Shown here in pieces: positions 17,756 to 25,964 of a stretch of DNA of 49,571 nucleotides (within the stretch, counting starts at the first letter, position 1; each line of letters starts with the position of its first letter). Origin of the DNA: Tamlana sp. 2_MG-2023 (GTDB lineage Bacteria; Bacteroidota; Bacteroidia; Flavobacteriales; Flavobacteriaceae); NCBI RefSeq assembly GCF_030548465.1, contig NZ_JAUOSF010000016.1, forward strand, positions 1 through 49,571, written 5' to 3'. A program made the position numbers and the translations under genes. The notes under the pieces are model-generated. The model did not search any database, had not been told where the DNA came from, and saw only the letters and a program-made list of their open reading frames with translations.

Positions 17756-19615
17756 TTATTTTAAAGCAGCAGGATTATCACTCAATGCCTTCATAAATAG
17801 CACTAAATTTTCTTTTTCTTGATCTGTTAACAACAAAGGAGCCGATGGCAAGGTCTGATTTACTACCTCTAGTCCCAATCCAGCACCTCCTCCTTGATTA
17901 TAAAATTCTACAACCTCTTCTAATGAAGTATAGGCACCATTGTGAAAAAATGGCGCTGTGTACATAGTGTTTCTAACTGTAGTTGTTTTAAAGGATTTCT
18001 CATAAATCCAAGCTTCTTCCTTATAAATGCCGTTAAGAACCCTACCTCTATCGGTATCGACACCCTTTTCAGGCACGTTTTCTTCAATTAAGACACCAAG
18101 AATTTCACTTTCATTTTCATTATAAAAAGGTGGTACAAGACCAGAAAATGTTGGTGCAAAATGACAAGTAGCACAATTGGCTTTCCCCATAAATAAATTA
18201 AAGCCTTGCTTAACTCTTTCTGATATATTTTCAGTTTCACCTCTAATATATTTATCGAATTCACTATTAAAAGCACTTAAGGACACTATATACGATGCCA
18301 ATGCTTTAGAAAGATTTTGACGTGTAATACCTTTTTTTCCAAAAATATTTTCAAAATCTTTTTGATATCCATTGTCTTCTGTTTTCAATTTCTCTAAAAT
18401 AGAACTATACCCCGTATTGAATTCTGAAGGGTTAAAAATAACATGCTCAGCTTGTTGCTCTAAGGAATAAGCTCTTAAATCATAAAAATAGCGATCGGCA
18501 TAAACGGCATTTAGTAGTGTTGGTGAATTTCTTAAAACTGTTTTTCCTTGAATACTACTCAATGATTTTGGAAGCCCATCCGTAAATGCTTTATCAGGCT
18601 GATGGCAACTCGCACAACTCATATTATTTTGGCCACTAATACCTGCATCATAAAAAAGTTTTTCTCCAAGATTTTTTAATGCTTCACTATCTTCACTCTT
18701 TGTCAGTTCTGTATAACTGTAAGGGTTTAAAAAGTTAACATCAAAAATAGATTCACTGGATCTATTCCACCCACTTATCTGTTCTAAATTTTTGTCTAAA
18801 TTTTCTGCCTGAAAATATTTCAACTCCTTATATAAAGGATCCATATAGTCTTTTAGAAATTGTAATCTGTCAAAATTTTCAAAATCGTTCTTACCATTTA
18901 AGAATTTGATGGATGAACTAAAAAGCGTTATACATGTGATATAGTTATCTACTGATTGTTGAGGCAAATACAAACTTTTAAAATAAGACTGCATAGCCTC
19001 TAATGAAGCTTTTGTTTCTTCTATAGCATTTAGAGACCCTGGTGTATCAAAACCTGTAAGCCCTAGCGTGTAAAGCCTTACCAATTGCAAACGCATAACA
19101 TCTATGCTGTTCTTTTTTTTAATGGGGTCGTTATAGAGGCGATCAAATAATGTTAAATATTTACTTTTTAATCGTTTGTTAAGGTCATAAATTAAAGGGA
19201 CATTTTTTAAAACCTCCTCTGAATAGACTAATTCATCCAAAACTTGTAGCCCTTCGGGCTCTAATATTGAAGTAGAATTTTCAAACTCTAAACGTAATAA
19301 TGGCGCACCGTTAATGTGTTTTTTAATATATTCAGGATAGTGATATGCTAAATAGAACTCAATCCTTTTGTACTGTAATCTCGACTTAGAGACAGCTTTT
19401 TTCAAATCTTCAATAGTAACAGTTCCGCTTAAATACATTTCTGAAATAGCCTCCATTTCAGAGAAAACCTTATAGGTTTTAAGCAGTTCGTTCCTAACAA
19501 AATCATCACTTTGCAAGAGCTCATCCTTTTGAGAATTGAACGAAAGAAGAATTCCAAGGAGTATAACACCACCCGTTACCATAAAAATTCTTAAAAACCC
19601 TATAGATTTAAACAT
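17756..19615 (-). CDS. Di-haem cytochrome c peroxidase with imelysin-like N-domain (copy 2)
   Basis: A 619-residue paralogue of the following gene, with the same architecture: signal anchor (about 5-25), helical domain with HINGAPLLRLEFE, GLQVLDELVYSEE and GLTGFDTPGSLNAIEE, then the di-haem peroxidase with CASCH at about 333-337 and CATCH at about 479-483. The downstream TTTVRNTMYTAPFFHNGAYTSLEEVVEFYN is nearly the same as in copy 1. It is the first gene of a two-gene unit. Divergence between copies is spread along the length, so this is an old duplication and not a recent one. Confidence 0.88.
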   Translation of the reverse strand: MFKSIGFLRIFMVTGGVILLGILLSFNSQKDELLQSDDFVRNELLKTYKVFSEMEAISEMYLSGTVTIEDLKKAVSKSRLQYKRIEFYLAYHYPEYIKKHINGAPLLRLEFENSTSILEPEGLQVLDELVYSEEVLKNVPLIYDLNKRLKSKYLTLFDRLYNDPIKKKNSIDVMRLQLVRLYTLGLTGFDTPGSLNAIEETKASLEAMQSYFKSLYLPQQSVDNYITCITLFSSSIKFLNGKNDFENFDRLQFLKDYMDPLYKELKYFQAENLDKNLEQISGWNRSSESIFDVNFLNPYSYTELTKSEDSEALKNLGEKLFYDAGISGQNNMSCASCHQPDKAFTDGLPKSLSSIQGKTVLRNSPTLLNAVYADRYFYDLRAYSLEQQAEHVIFNPSEFNTGYSSILEKLKTEDNGYQKDFENIFGKKGITRQNLSKALASYIVSLSAFNSEFDKYIRGETENISERVKQGFNLFMGKANCATCHFAPTFSGLVPPFYNENESEILGVLIEENVPEKGVDTDRGRVLNGIYKEEAWIYEKSFKTTTVRNTMYTAPFFHNGAYTSLEEVVEFYNQGGGAGLGLEVVNQTLPSAPLLLTDQEKENLVLFMKALSDNPAALK

Positions 19616-20188
19616 TCATTTAATTTTATAAACCAACAAAGGTATATGCGCAATAATAATGGGCTATCAACCTTAGGTTAAGAAATCTTTATAAAAAAAT
19701 GAGTTTTACTATTTTCCTAGATTTAAAATTCTAATATTATTTTTATACTTCGTAATTTATTATTTTAAATCTTTAGTAGCGTAGGTTGCGACACATGGTG
19801 GAATGTTACTAATTACCCAAAAAAACAGCAACTGGAACCATGGATATTTTTCCAACAATGATAGATATACTTCCAATCAATATAATTTTTGCACTAGAGA
19901 GTCTTCAATTTTATTATTACTCTCATAAATATTGAGTTGATCTTTGATTTTACAAAGAAATTTTGGACTTTTATTAATTGGTCTGATACTCTTAATTTCA
20001 ACATGACTTGAAAAGGGCATCGTATGAAGTTGAAATAATAAATAAAGATTAGGGGACAGACATTTTGTATCGCCCCAAATGGAATTGACATGAACAATGT
20101 AACTTTCACAGAATCCGAAGATTTAACAGCTCGTCGTTTAGGCATTTATGTTCCTCTTTTTGCTTAGCTTTATACAAAATAAAGAACA
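19616..20188. other. Gene-poor stretch with possible gene relics
   Basis: About 570 bases between divergent units. Two short open stretches on the plus strand look like decayed genes: 19840-19935 (begins MDIFPTMIDILPI, faintly like a sulfatase segment, weak) and 20042-20167. Upstream of the peroxidase start I see no clear promoter or operator. Confidence 0.35.
20042..20167 (+). pseudogene. Possible C-terminal gene relic
   Basis: 41 open codons ending in a stop just before the Crp-like gene, reading QTFCIAPNGIDMNNVTF then TESEDLTARRLGIYVPLFA. The composition is protein-like, yet there is an immediate upstream stop and no good start. I cannot name the family. It may be the tail of a gene lost by recombination at this junction. 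Confidence 0.3.
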
Positions 20189-20782
20189 ATGTCAGATTCC
20201 TTTTTCGAAAAAATATACAATCATCCTAATATTAAAAAAGAAGACTATAAAACGATTATAGATGCACATACTAAAGTTGAGTTTCGTAAAAATGACACCA
20301 TCCTTAAAGAAGGTAAAATAAGCAATGAATATTATTTGATTAAAAAAGGCTTGTTTCGCTCGTATGTTATCGATTATAAAGGTCATGAAATTACTACTGA
20401 TTTTTTTGGACCCAACGAGATTTTAATCGAAGTAGCTTCATTATTTCTTCGTACACCTTCAAAAGAAAACATCCAAGCTTTAACGGATTGCGAAGTCTAT
20501 AAAATTGATTTTAATAATTTTCAAAACCTGTATAGCACTATAGATGGTTTTACAGAATGGGGTCGCAGCTGGATGTCTCATCAACTTTTTATGGCAAAAC
20601 ACCGTGCCGTTACTATGCATACACAAAGTGCTTCCCAACGTTATTTAGAACTAATGAATCAGAACCCACAAATAATCAAAGAAATCCCCTTAAAATACAT
20701 TGCTACTTATTTAGGAATTACGGATACCTCTTTAAGTAGGATAAGAAAAGAAATATTATCTCAAACCGAGAACTTGCCATAA
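20189..20782 (+). CDS. Crp/Fnr-family transcriptional regulator
   Basis: A 197-residue protein: cNMP-like barrel (about 25-115; VEFRKNDTILKEGKISNEYYLIKKGLFRSY, DFFGPNEILIE) and C-terminal helix-turn-helix (about 160-192; YIATYLGITDTSLSRIRKE). The recognition helix differs from classical CRP, so its operator is probably not TGTGA-type. It heads a long plus-strand series of small stress-type genes. Its 3' end is partly repeated at 21771-21805 and a fragment of its 5' end is fused into the mosaic at 30057, so this gene has been a recombination partner at least twice. Confidence 0.88.
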   Translation: MSDSFFEKIYNHPNIKKEDYKTIIDAHTKVEFRKNDTILKEGKISNEYYLIKKGLFRSYVIDYKGHEITTDFFGPNEILIEVASLFLRTPSKENIQALTDCEVYKIDFNNFQNLYSTIDGFTEWGRSWMSHQLFMAKHRAVTMHTQSASQRYLELMNQNPQIIKEIPLKYIATYLGITDTSLSRIRKEILSQTENLP

Positions 20783-20797
20783 GATAAGATTTTATTG
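20763..20797 (+). repeat. 35-bp direct repeat, copy A (end of Crp-like gene)
   Basis: Covers the last codons and stop of the Crp-like gene plus following bases (starts AAACCGAGAACTTGCC). It is matched at 34 of 35 positions by 21771-21805, with weaker similarity continuing into T-rich sequence. The two copies bracket the DinB and NTF2-like genes. Confidence 0.8.
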
Positions 20798-20843
20798 ACT
20801 TCTTTTTTGGAAATTTGTTAATAACACTTATTTAGAAGGAGAT

Positions 20844-21371
20844 ATGACTGATATTAAACAAAAAACATTTAATGAATTTGATAAAACAACTTTAAGGTTA
20901 TTAAAAACACTTATCACCTTATCAGAAGAGCAAATAAACATTTATCCAAAAAAAGGATGGTCAGCAGGTCAATTAGGAGAACACCTTTTAAAATCGTATG
21001 CTTCTGTTGAGACATTGAAGGGCAAAACAAGAAAAACAAATCGACCAATTGACCAAAAATTAGAACCTATTAAAACCCTGTTTTTGGATAATTCTATCAA
21101 AATGGATTCGCCACAGGAAATTTTGCCATTTACGGAAAAAATCATCAAAAAAGATTTAATCAAGGACTTAGAAGATAGAATTGGGCAAATTAAAGAAGTT
21201 ATAAAAATCAAAGATTTATCTGCAACCTGTATTGATTTTTCAATTCCAGAATATGGCGAATTCACAAGGTTTGAATGGATTTGGTTCAATATCTATCACA
21301 CCCAAAGACACGTTTATCAATTAGAGAATATAATCGGGTTAAATACTATTAAAGAGGTACAATCGAAATGA
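20844..21371 (+). CDS. DinB/DUF1569-like four-helix protein
   Basis: A 175-residue helical-bundle protein of the DinB superfamily. GWSAGQLGEHLLKSY at about 33-47 supplies the first metal-binding His, and WIWFNIYHTQRHVYQLENI near the C-terminus supplies the paired His residues of the family's metal site. Many members are thiol-dependent transferases or are uncharacterised stress proteins; no substrate is evident. Unusually for this genome, an AAGGAG sequence lies just 2 bases before the ATG. It is coupled to the next gene by overlap and both sit between the direct repeats at 20763 and 21771. Confidence 0.8.
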   Translation: MTDIKQKTFNEFDKTTLRLLKTLITLSEEQINIYPKKGWSAGQLGEHLLKSYASVETLKGKTRKTNRPIDQKLEPIKTLFLDNSIKMDSPQEILPFTEKIIKKDLIKDLEDRIGQIKEVIKIKDLSATCIDFSIPEYGEFTRFEWIWFNIYHTQRHVYQLENIIGLNTIKEVQSK

Positions 21372-21694
21372 AAATTCAAGATATAATTCAAACTTATTTT
21401 TCTTGTTATGAAAAAAGTGATAAAGAAACATTAGAAAACATTCTTGATAACAGATTTGAAATCAGTAGTCCTCATGACAACAAATTGGATAAATCTTCAT
21501 ATTTGGAAAAGTGTTGGGGATTTAACAAAAGTGTTGAACAGTATCAAATCTTGAAGTTCATAGAAAATACGAATGAAGCTTTTCTAAGCTATAAAGCAAT
21601 ATTGTATGATAAACGTGAAATTGAAAATGCAGAATATTTTAAAATCTTAGGTGGGAGAATTATTAATGTTAAGGTGTATTACGGAAACATTTAA
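21368..21694 (+). CDS. NTF2/SnoaL-like protein
   Basis: A 108-residue cone-fold protein: helix QDIIQTYFSCYEKSDKETLENIL, then FEISSPHDNKLDKSSYLEKC and strands ending AEYFKILGGRIINVKVYYG, the order expected for NTF2/SnoaL-like domains. The family includes ligand-binding and cyclase/isomerase proteins; the role here is unknown. Its start overlaps the DinB stop, so the two are translated together. The pair appears to be an inserted unit. Confidence 0.78.
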   Translation: MKIQDIIQTYFSCYEKSDKETLENILDNRFEISSPHDNKLDKSSYLEKCWGFNKSVEQYQILKFIENTNEAFLSYKAILYDKREIENAEYFKILGGRIINVKVYYGNI

Positions 21695-21770
21695 GAGCAA
21701 TAGAATCATAACACAAAACTAAAGTAATTGCCGACCTACTTTAAATAGATTGAGAAACAAGTCCTAATTT

Positions 21771-21805
21771 AAACCGAGAACTTGCCATAAGACAAGATTT
21801 TATTG
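21771..21805 (+). repeat. 35-bp direct repeat, copy B
   Basis: Matches 20763-20797 at 34 of 35 bases. Here it is non-coding: it is the tail of the Crp-like gene standing alone in front of the VOC gene at 21855. The simplest reading is that the Crp-like gene once directly preceded the VOC gene and the DinB-NTF2 pair was placed between them. Confidence 0.8.
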
Positions 21806-21854
21806 CTTTACTTTTTTCACTTTTGTTAAACTAACTCTTTAAAAGATTCAAAAG

Positions 21855-22238
21855 ATGAAAAAAAATAATCCTGTGGTATGGTTCGAAATCTATGTAAACG
21901 ATATGGATAGAGCTACAACTTTTTACGAAAAAGTACTTCAAACAACATTGGAAGATATGGGCGATCCAACAAATAATTCTATTCAAATGAAATGTTTTCC
22001 AAGCGATATGGAAAATTATGGTGCAGCTGGTGCTTTAGTGAAAATGAAAGCGGTTAAACCTTCTACTAACGGTAGTCTTGTTTATTTTGGTTGTGAGGAT
22101 TGTAAAGTATTAGAAAATAGAGCTGTTGAAAATGGAGCTGAAACTATTCAACCAAAAATGGCTATAGGAGAACACGGTTTTATTTCCATTATCAAAGATA
22201 CAGAAGGGAACTCAATAGGTTTTCATTCGTTGAATTAA
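21855..22238 (+). CDS. VOC-superfamily protein
   Basis: A 127-residue glyoxalase/bleomycin-resistance-fold protein. PVVWFEIYVNDMDRATTFYEKVLQ opens the first beta-alpha-beta module, and a second module ends GEHGFISIIKDTEGNSIGFHSLN with the usual D-x-EGN-x-hGhHS close. The glutamate and histidine ligand positions are consistent with metal binding. The substrate is unknown; relatives include glyoxalases, fosfomycin-type resistance enzymes and dioxygenases. Two bases separate it from the next reading frame, forming a run with the SRPBCC and PhnB-like genes. Confidence 0.85.
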   Translation: MKKNNPVVWFEIYVNDMDRATTFYEKVLQTTLEDMGDPTNNSIQMKCFPSDMENYGAAGALVKMKAVKPSTNGSLVYFGCEDCKVLENRAVENGAETIQPKMAIGEHGFISIIKDTEGNSIGFHSLN

Positions 22239-22248
22239 ATTGATGATT

Positions 22249-22644
22249 ATGGAAAGCATAGAACATGTCAACTACATCAAAGCTCCAATCGGTGTTGTTT
22301 ATAATACTTTAACTACTGAAAAAGGGTTAGGAAACGTTTGGACAAAAAAGCTTAAAGTGAAACCTGAAGTTGATTTTATCAATGAATTTGAATTTGATGA
22401 AGGCTATATTACGAAATTTAAGATTCTTAAACTTGTAGAAAACAGTAAAATCGTTTGGGAATGCATCGCTTCAGATGAAGAATGGGTAGGTACCAAAGTG
22501 TCTTTTGAACTTACTGAGAAAGATAATAAAACAACTGTTATTCTTAAACACTTTAATTGGCGAGAAAGAACCGACTTTTACAGATGGTGTAATTACAATT
22601 GGGCTATGTTTTTATTTCGATTGAAAAATTATTGCGAAAACTAA
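22249..22644 (+). CDS. SRPBCC/AHSA1-domain protein
   Basis: About 131 residues, helix-grip fold: SIEHVNYIKAPIGVVYNTLTTEKGLGNVWT, central strands INEFEFDEGYITKFKILKL, and a C-terminal helix with WCNYNWAMFLFRLKNYCE. Likely a small-ligand binding protein. An ATG 6 bases upstream (22243) is equally possible. It is embedded between two VOC genes in what appears to be one transcript. Confidence 0.8.
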   Translation: MESIEHVNYIKAPIGVVYNTLTTEKGLGNVWTKKLKVKPEVDFINEFEFDEGYITKFKILKLVENSKIVWECIASDEEWVGTKVSFELTEKDNKTTVILKHFNWRERTDFYRWCNYNWAMFLFRLKNYCEN

Positions 22645-22666
22645 ATCAATTTATAATGATAAGTCT

Positions 22667-23065
22667 ATGAAACAACAAATTACCACTTTTCTAACATTTC
22701 AAAAAAACAACGCTGAAGAAGCGATGAATTTTTATATCGACTTGTTCGATAGTTCAAAAGTGATTGAAATACAACGCTACGGAAAAGAGGGGCCTGGTAA
22801 AGAAGGAACAGTTATAAAAGCCATTTTTGAACTGAATGGTAAACAGTTTATTTGTAGCGACAGTTTTATTCAACACGAATGGGGTTTTACGCCAGCGGTA
22901 TCTAACTGGGTGGAATGTGAAACCCAAGAAGAAATTGAGTATTTCCACTCAAAACTTTCAGAAAATGGAGAGGTAAAAATGCCTTTAGATAATTATGGGT
23001 TTAGCAAACAATTTGCATTTGTAGAGGATAGATTCGGGGTTTCTTGGCAATTGAATTTGGGATAG
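22667..23065 (+). CDS. VOC-superfamily protein, PhnB-like
   Basis: A 132-residue protein of the PhnB/3-demethylubiquinone-methyltransferase-like group: ITTFLTFQKNNAEEAMNFYIDLF at the start, a central GKQFICSDS strand, and a C-terminal QFAFVEDRFGVSWQLNLG. The conserved D-RFG-x-SWQ close is diagnostic. No substrate is evident. It directly precedes the sigma-factor gene by 21 bases. Confidence 0.85.
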   Translation: MKQQITTFLTFQKNNAEEAMNFYIDLFDSSKVIEIQRYGKEGPGKEGTVIKAIFELNGKQFICSDSFIQHEWGFTPAVSNWVECETQEEIEYFHSKLSENGEVKMPLDNYGFSKQFAFVEDRFGVSWQLNLG

Positions 23066-23086
23066 ATTTAAAATAAAAAAAACAAT

Positions 23087-23629
23087 ATGAAATGTGATAT
23101 TTATACCATTTGGGAAACCTACCAAAAGGATTTAAAAGCTTATGTACAAAAACGTGTGTCAAATACAGAAGATGCTAATGACATTGTACAATCGGTACTT
23201 ATAAAAGTAACCAACTATTGTACGCATAAAAACAATGTTACACACATAAAAGCTTGGCTTTACAAAATCACTCAAAATACCATTATTGACTATTATAAAA
23301 AGTCGAATCAAACAACATCAAAAGTGAGCTTTGAGAGTCTAGACTTACTTAATCACCAAGCGTATGATGAAAATATTTTTGTATGGCTGCATAATTTTAT
23401 GAACAGACTACCAAAGAAATATGCTTTGCCATTATACCTTTCGGATATTAAAGAATTACCTCAAAAAGAAGTCGCAGCACAATTGGGTTTAACTTTAACA
23501 GCAACCAAGTCAAGAATTCAAAGGGCAAGAAAAATGTTAAAAGAAAAGTTTGAAGAGTGTGGTAAGATTGAAGCATCAGAGCATCAGTTATTGTCATACC
23601 ATATAACCAAAACCTGTTGTTTAAAATAA
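23087..23629 (+). CDS. sigZ: ECF RNA polymerase sigma factor, SigZ type
   Basis: A 180-residue extracytoplasmic-function sigma factor. Region 2 (about 8-70) contains VSNTEDANDIVQSVLIKV and AWLYKITQNTIIDYYKK; region 4 (about 105-155) contains MNRLPKKYALPLYLSDIKELPQKEVAAQLGLTLTATKSRIQRARKML. The C-terminal tail carries C (about 163) and a terminal CC pair before LK, as in SigZ proteins, and may bind metal or sense redox state. There is no anti-sigma factor gene nearby; the downstream DUF2703 gene with its own CxxC is the usual partner. CGTC and GTCTTA elements about 20 bases apart precede that gene and could be its promoter. Confidence 0.82.
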   Translation: MKCDIYTIWETYQKDLKAYVQKRVSNTEDANDIVQSVLIKVTNYCTHKNNVTHIKAWLYKITQNTIIDYYKKSNQTTSKVSFESLDLLNHQAYDENIFVWLHNFMNRLPKKYALPLYLSDIKELPQKEVAAQLGLTLTATKSRIQRARKMLKEKFEECGKIEASEHQLLSYHITKTCCLK

Positions 23630-23701
23630 AAAACAAATTATTGCGTCTTTTTGATGTTTCTAAAGTCTTAGAGGTAAATATTAATTTAAATCAAAAAGAA
23701 A

Positions 23702-24163
23702 ATGGAAACAAAAAAGGTATTAAAAGTAGAATTCATTCAAGTAGAGATGCCTAGCAATGATAATAATTCTTGTTCAGCTTGCGATACAGTTCAAGGCAAA
23801 TTAGTTTCTGCAATTCTGGAAGTACAAAAACTATTTGATAATTTGGATTGCGAAATCTTTTTCAAATCAACATCAGTGAAGACGATTGAGGAAGCTGAAA
23901 AAGTACAAATCGTAGCTTCTCCAACGATAAGAGTGGGTAACCTTGATTTTTACCCTAATCACGCAACCGATAAATCTGAAAAACGAGAATGGACTTGGAA
24001 TGGCTTAACAACATCTGAACCCACAAAAGAAATGTTGATAGAGGTTTTGTTAAAAGGATATTTTGAGCCAAAAAAAGAGTTAGAAAAAAAGGAGATGTCA
24101 ACATACATTCTTCAATACCTAAACAAAGAAAAGGTAACAAGTTCGGACTGTGGGTGTAGTTAA
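23702..24163 (+). CDS. DUF2703 protein with thiol motif
   Basis: A 153-residue DUF2703 protein. The N-terminal strand LKVEFIQVEM leads to CSACDTV (a CxxC motif at about 22-25), then a helix VSAILEVQKLFDNLDCE and IVASPTIRVGNLDF, which looks like a thioredoxin-like fold with the S-P-T cis-proline position. The tail ends SSDCGCS. It is a candidate redox or metal partner of the SigZ protein encoded just upstream; this pairing occurs in other Bacteroidota, and here the mechanism is inference. Confidence 0.78.
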   Translation: METKKVLKVEFIQVEMPSNDNNSCSACDTVQGKLVSAILEVQKLFDNLDCEIFFKSTSVKTIEEAEKVQIVASPTIRVGNLDFYPNHATDKSEKREWTWNGLTTSEPTKEMLIEVLLKGYFEPKKELEKKEMSTYILQYLNKEKVTSSDCGCS

Positions 24164-24205
24164 AAACAAAATATTTAACTTTTATAACTCATTCAAATCA
24201 AAGAG

Positions 24206-24613
24206 ATGAAACAATTACAAAATAAAGAAATAATCAAGGAGATGTATGATGTAATTCTGAACAGAAAGGAAAAAGGAAAAGCTAACAAATATATCGATAA
24301 TGAATATCTTTCAAAATTTAATGATGCAAATAAAACACTCTTTGAATCATTCCCAGATATTTTATTTGAAATAGAAAATATATACGGAGACAATGATAAT
24401 ATCGTTACTTTTTATAATTGGACGGGAACACATAAAAGGGGTTATAAGAACATTGCATCTACAGGAAACAATATTAAAGTTAAAGGGGTAAGTGTTTATC
24501 TGTTGAAGAATGGTAAAGTAATAAATAGTATTGCAATGCCTGATAAGTTGATGTTTTTTCAGCAGTTAGGTTTAATTCCTAAAGATTTGTTAGAGAAAAG
24601 TTTTAACGGTTAA
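24206..24613 (+). CDS. SnoaL-like ester cyclase family protein
   Basis: A 135-residue NTF2-fold protein of the SnoaL/ester-cyclase type: an N-terminal helix pair with IIKEMYDVILNRKEKGKANKYIDNEYL, then SFPDILFEIENIYGDNDNIVTFYNWTGTHKR and VKGVSVYLLKNGKVINSIAMPDKLMFFQQLGLIP, which follows the family ending IxEhwxxxDxxxhhxQLGhhP. The substrate is unknown. It continues the plus-strand series between DUF2703 and a VOC gene. Confidence 0.82.
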   Translation: MKQLQNKEIIKEMYDVILNRKEKGKANKYIDNEYLSKFNDANKTLFESFPDILFEIENIYGDNDNIVTFYNWTGTHKRGYKNIASTGNNIKVKGVSVYLLKNGKVINSIAMPDKLMFFQQLGLIPKDLLEKSFNG

Positions 24614-24637
24614 ACTGTAGTAGATAAATAAAATAGT

Positions 24638-25054
24638 ATGAAAACAAAACAAATTTGGGCAAACCTTGGTGTAGAAAACATAGAGCGAACTAAAAATTTT
24701 TTTAAATCATTGGGCTTTCAGCTAAATGGAAGTCCATCAGATGATTTGGTCAGTTTCTTTTTTGGCCCTGATAATTTTGTGATTCACTTCTTCAAAAAAG
24801 AAAAGTTAGAATCAAGTTTGGAAGGTCAATCTGCTGATTTAAAAAACGGCAATGAAGTGATGTTTTCTATGGCAGCAGAAAGCAAAGAAGAATACAACCA
24901 TTGGGTTACTGAAATAAATAAGGCAGGCGGTGAAATTTTATTCGACTCTAATAAAGACAGGAAAGCTTTTTATGATGATAATGGCTTTTATGTTTGTGTT
25001 TTTACCGACCCAGACGGGCATAAGTTTAACCTATTGTATAATGATAATATGTGA
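24638..25054 (+). CDS. VOC-superfamily protein
   Basis: A 138-residue glyoxalase-like protein: IWANLGVENIERTKNFFKSLGFQLNG at the start, GPDNFVIHFFKKEKLESS in the middle and FYVCVFTDPDGHKFNLLY at the end. This is the lactoylglutathione-lyase-like group often annotated as extradiol dioxygenase family. A degraded relative of its central segment is at 30273-30341. Confidence 0.85.
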   Translation: MKTKQIWANLGVENIERTKNFFKSLGFQLNGSPSDDLVSFFFGPDNFVIHFFKKEKLESSLEGQSADLKNGNEVMFSMAAESKEEYNHWVTEINKAGGEILFDSNKDRKAFYDDNGFYVCVFTDPDGHKFNLLYNDNM

Positions 25055-25071
25055 GTTTAAAAACGATAAAG

Positions 25072-25449
25072 ATGACCAAAATAATAGCTAGTCCCAATTG
25101 CGGTAACTCACCCAAAATGGAATTTTTAAAACAATTTAATATCGCTTTTGCAGAAGGGAATGTTGAGTTCTTAACCGAAGGAGTAACTGACGACATAGTA
25201 TGGAATGTCATCGGGGATAAAAAAATTGAAGGAATAAAAGCTTTCACGGCTGAATTAGAAAAAATGCAATCCGTAAAAGCATCTGAATTGAGAATTGACC
25301 AAATCCTAACTCATGGTAAAGAAGGAGCTGCCAATGGAATGATGGTAATGGTAAACGGAGAGCATTACGCATTTTCAGATTTTTATGTCTTTCAAAGAGC
25401 AAAGGGCGAAAAAATAAAAGCAATAACGTCATACTGTATTAAATTATAA
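25072..25449 (+). CDS. NTF2/SnoaL-like protein
   Basis: About 125 residues. MEFLKQFNIAFAEGNVEFLTEGVTDDIVWNVIGDKKIEGIKAF followed by GKEGAANGMMVMVNGEHYAFSDFYVFQRAKGEKIKAITSYCIKL gives the typical SnoaL order of two helices and curved sheet, with D and W in the ligand cavity. The ATG at 25072 is chosen over a GTG at 25051, which would overlap the preceding gene. The next gene begins 2 bases after its stop. Confidence 0.8.
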   Translation: MTKIIASPNCGNSPKMEFLKQFNIAFAEGNVEFLTEGVTDDIVWNVIGDKKIEGIKAFTAELEKMQSVKASELRIDQILTHGKEGAANGMMVMVNGEHYAFSDFYVFQRAKGEKIKAITSYCIKL

Positions 25450-25451
25450 AT

Positions 25452-25904
25452 ATGAAAACCATTTTTGATATAAATACAAGAGCGCAGTTAATCGGTCGAA
25501 TTGAGAAACTAAACAATGAAAACAAAGGGCAATGGGGTAAAATGAATGTTTACCAAATGCTAAAACACAATACGTATTGGAATGGATGGATACTTGGAAC
25601 AGAAGACCATACTTACAAGCAAGCTTTTATGGGTAAAATATTCGGCAAAATAGCGATGAAAAGAATGATAAAAGACGACAAACCATTTGACAAAAATATC
25701 CCTACCTCAGATCAATTTAAACCACAAGCCAAAGTTGGCGATTTAGAGTCGGAAAAATTGAAATGGATTGATTTGCTAGGTAATTATGAAAATTATAATA
25801 ACCCAAATTTTATTCACGATTTCTTTGGCAAAATGACCAAAAAGCAAATAGGAATATTAGTTTACAAACATACAGACCATCATTTAAGACAATTTGGGGT
25901 TTGA
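25452..25904 (+). CDS. DUF1569 (DinB-like) protein
   Basis: A 150-residue helical protein of DUF1569, a DinB relative. WGKMNVYQMLKHNTYWNGWILG provides the first His and LVYKHTDHHLRQFGV at the C-terminus supplies the HTDHHLRQFG signature of this family. A middle segment KPFDKNIPTSDQFKP matches the usual proline-rich link. Presumed metal-binding; function unknown. Tightly packed behind the NTF2-like gene. Confidence 0.85.
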   Translation: MKTIFDINTRAQLIGRIEKLNNENKGQWGKMNVYQMLKHNTYWNGWILGTEDHTYKQAFMGKIFGKIAMKRMIKDDKPFDKNIPTSDQFKPQAKVGDLESEKLKWIDLLGNYENYNNPNFIHDFFGKMTKKQIGILVYKHTDHHLRQFGV

Positions 25905-25964
25905 ACTTAATCAGATTTTAAAAAACACTAAAATCAAATTCATACAACGAAAAACAAAGTAATC

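Noticed and set aside
19894-20145. 83-codon minus-strand frame
   Set aside because: No recognisable domain; overlaps a plus-strand gene relic in the opposite sense.
20969-21289. 106-codon minus-strand frame opposite the DinB gene
   Set aside because: Shadow of the DinB-like gene, whose motifs are clear on the plus strand.
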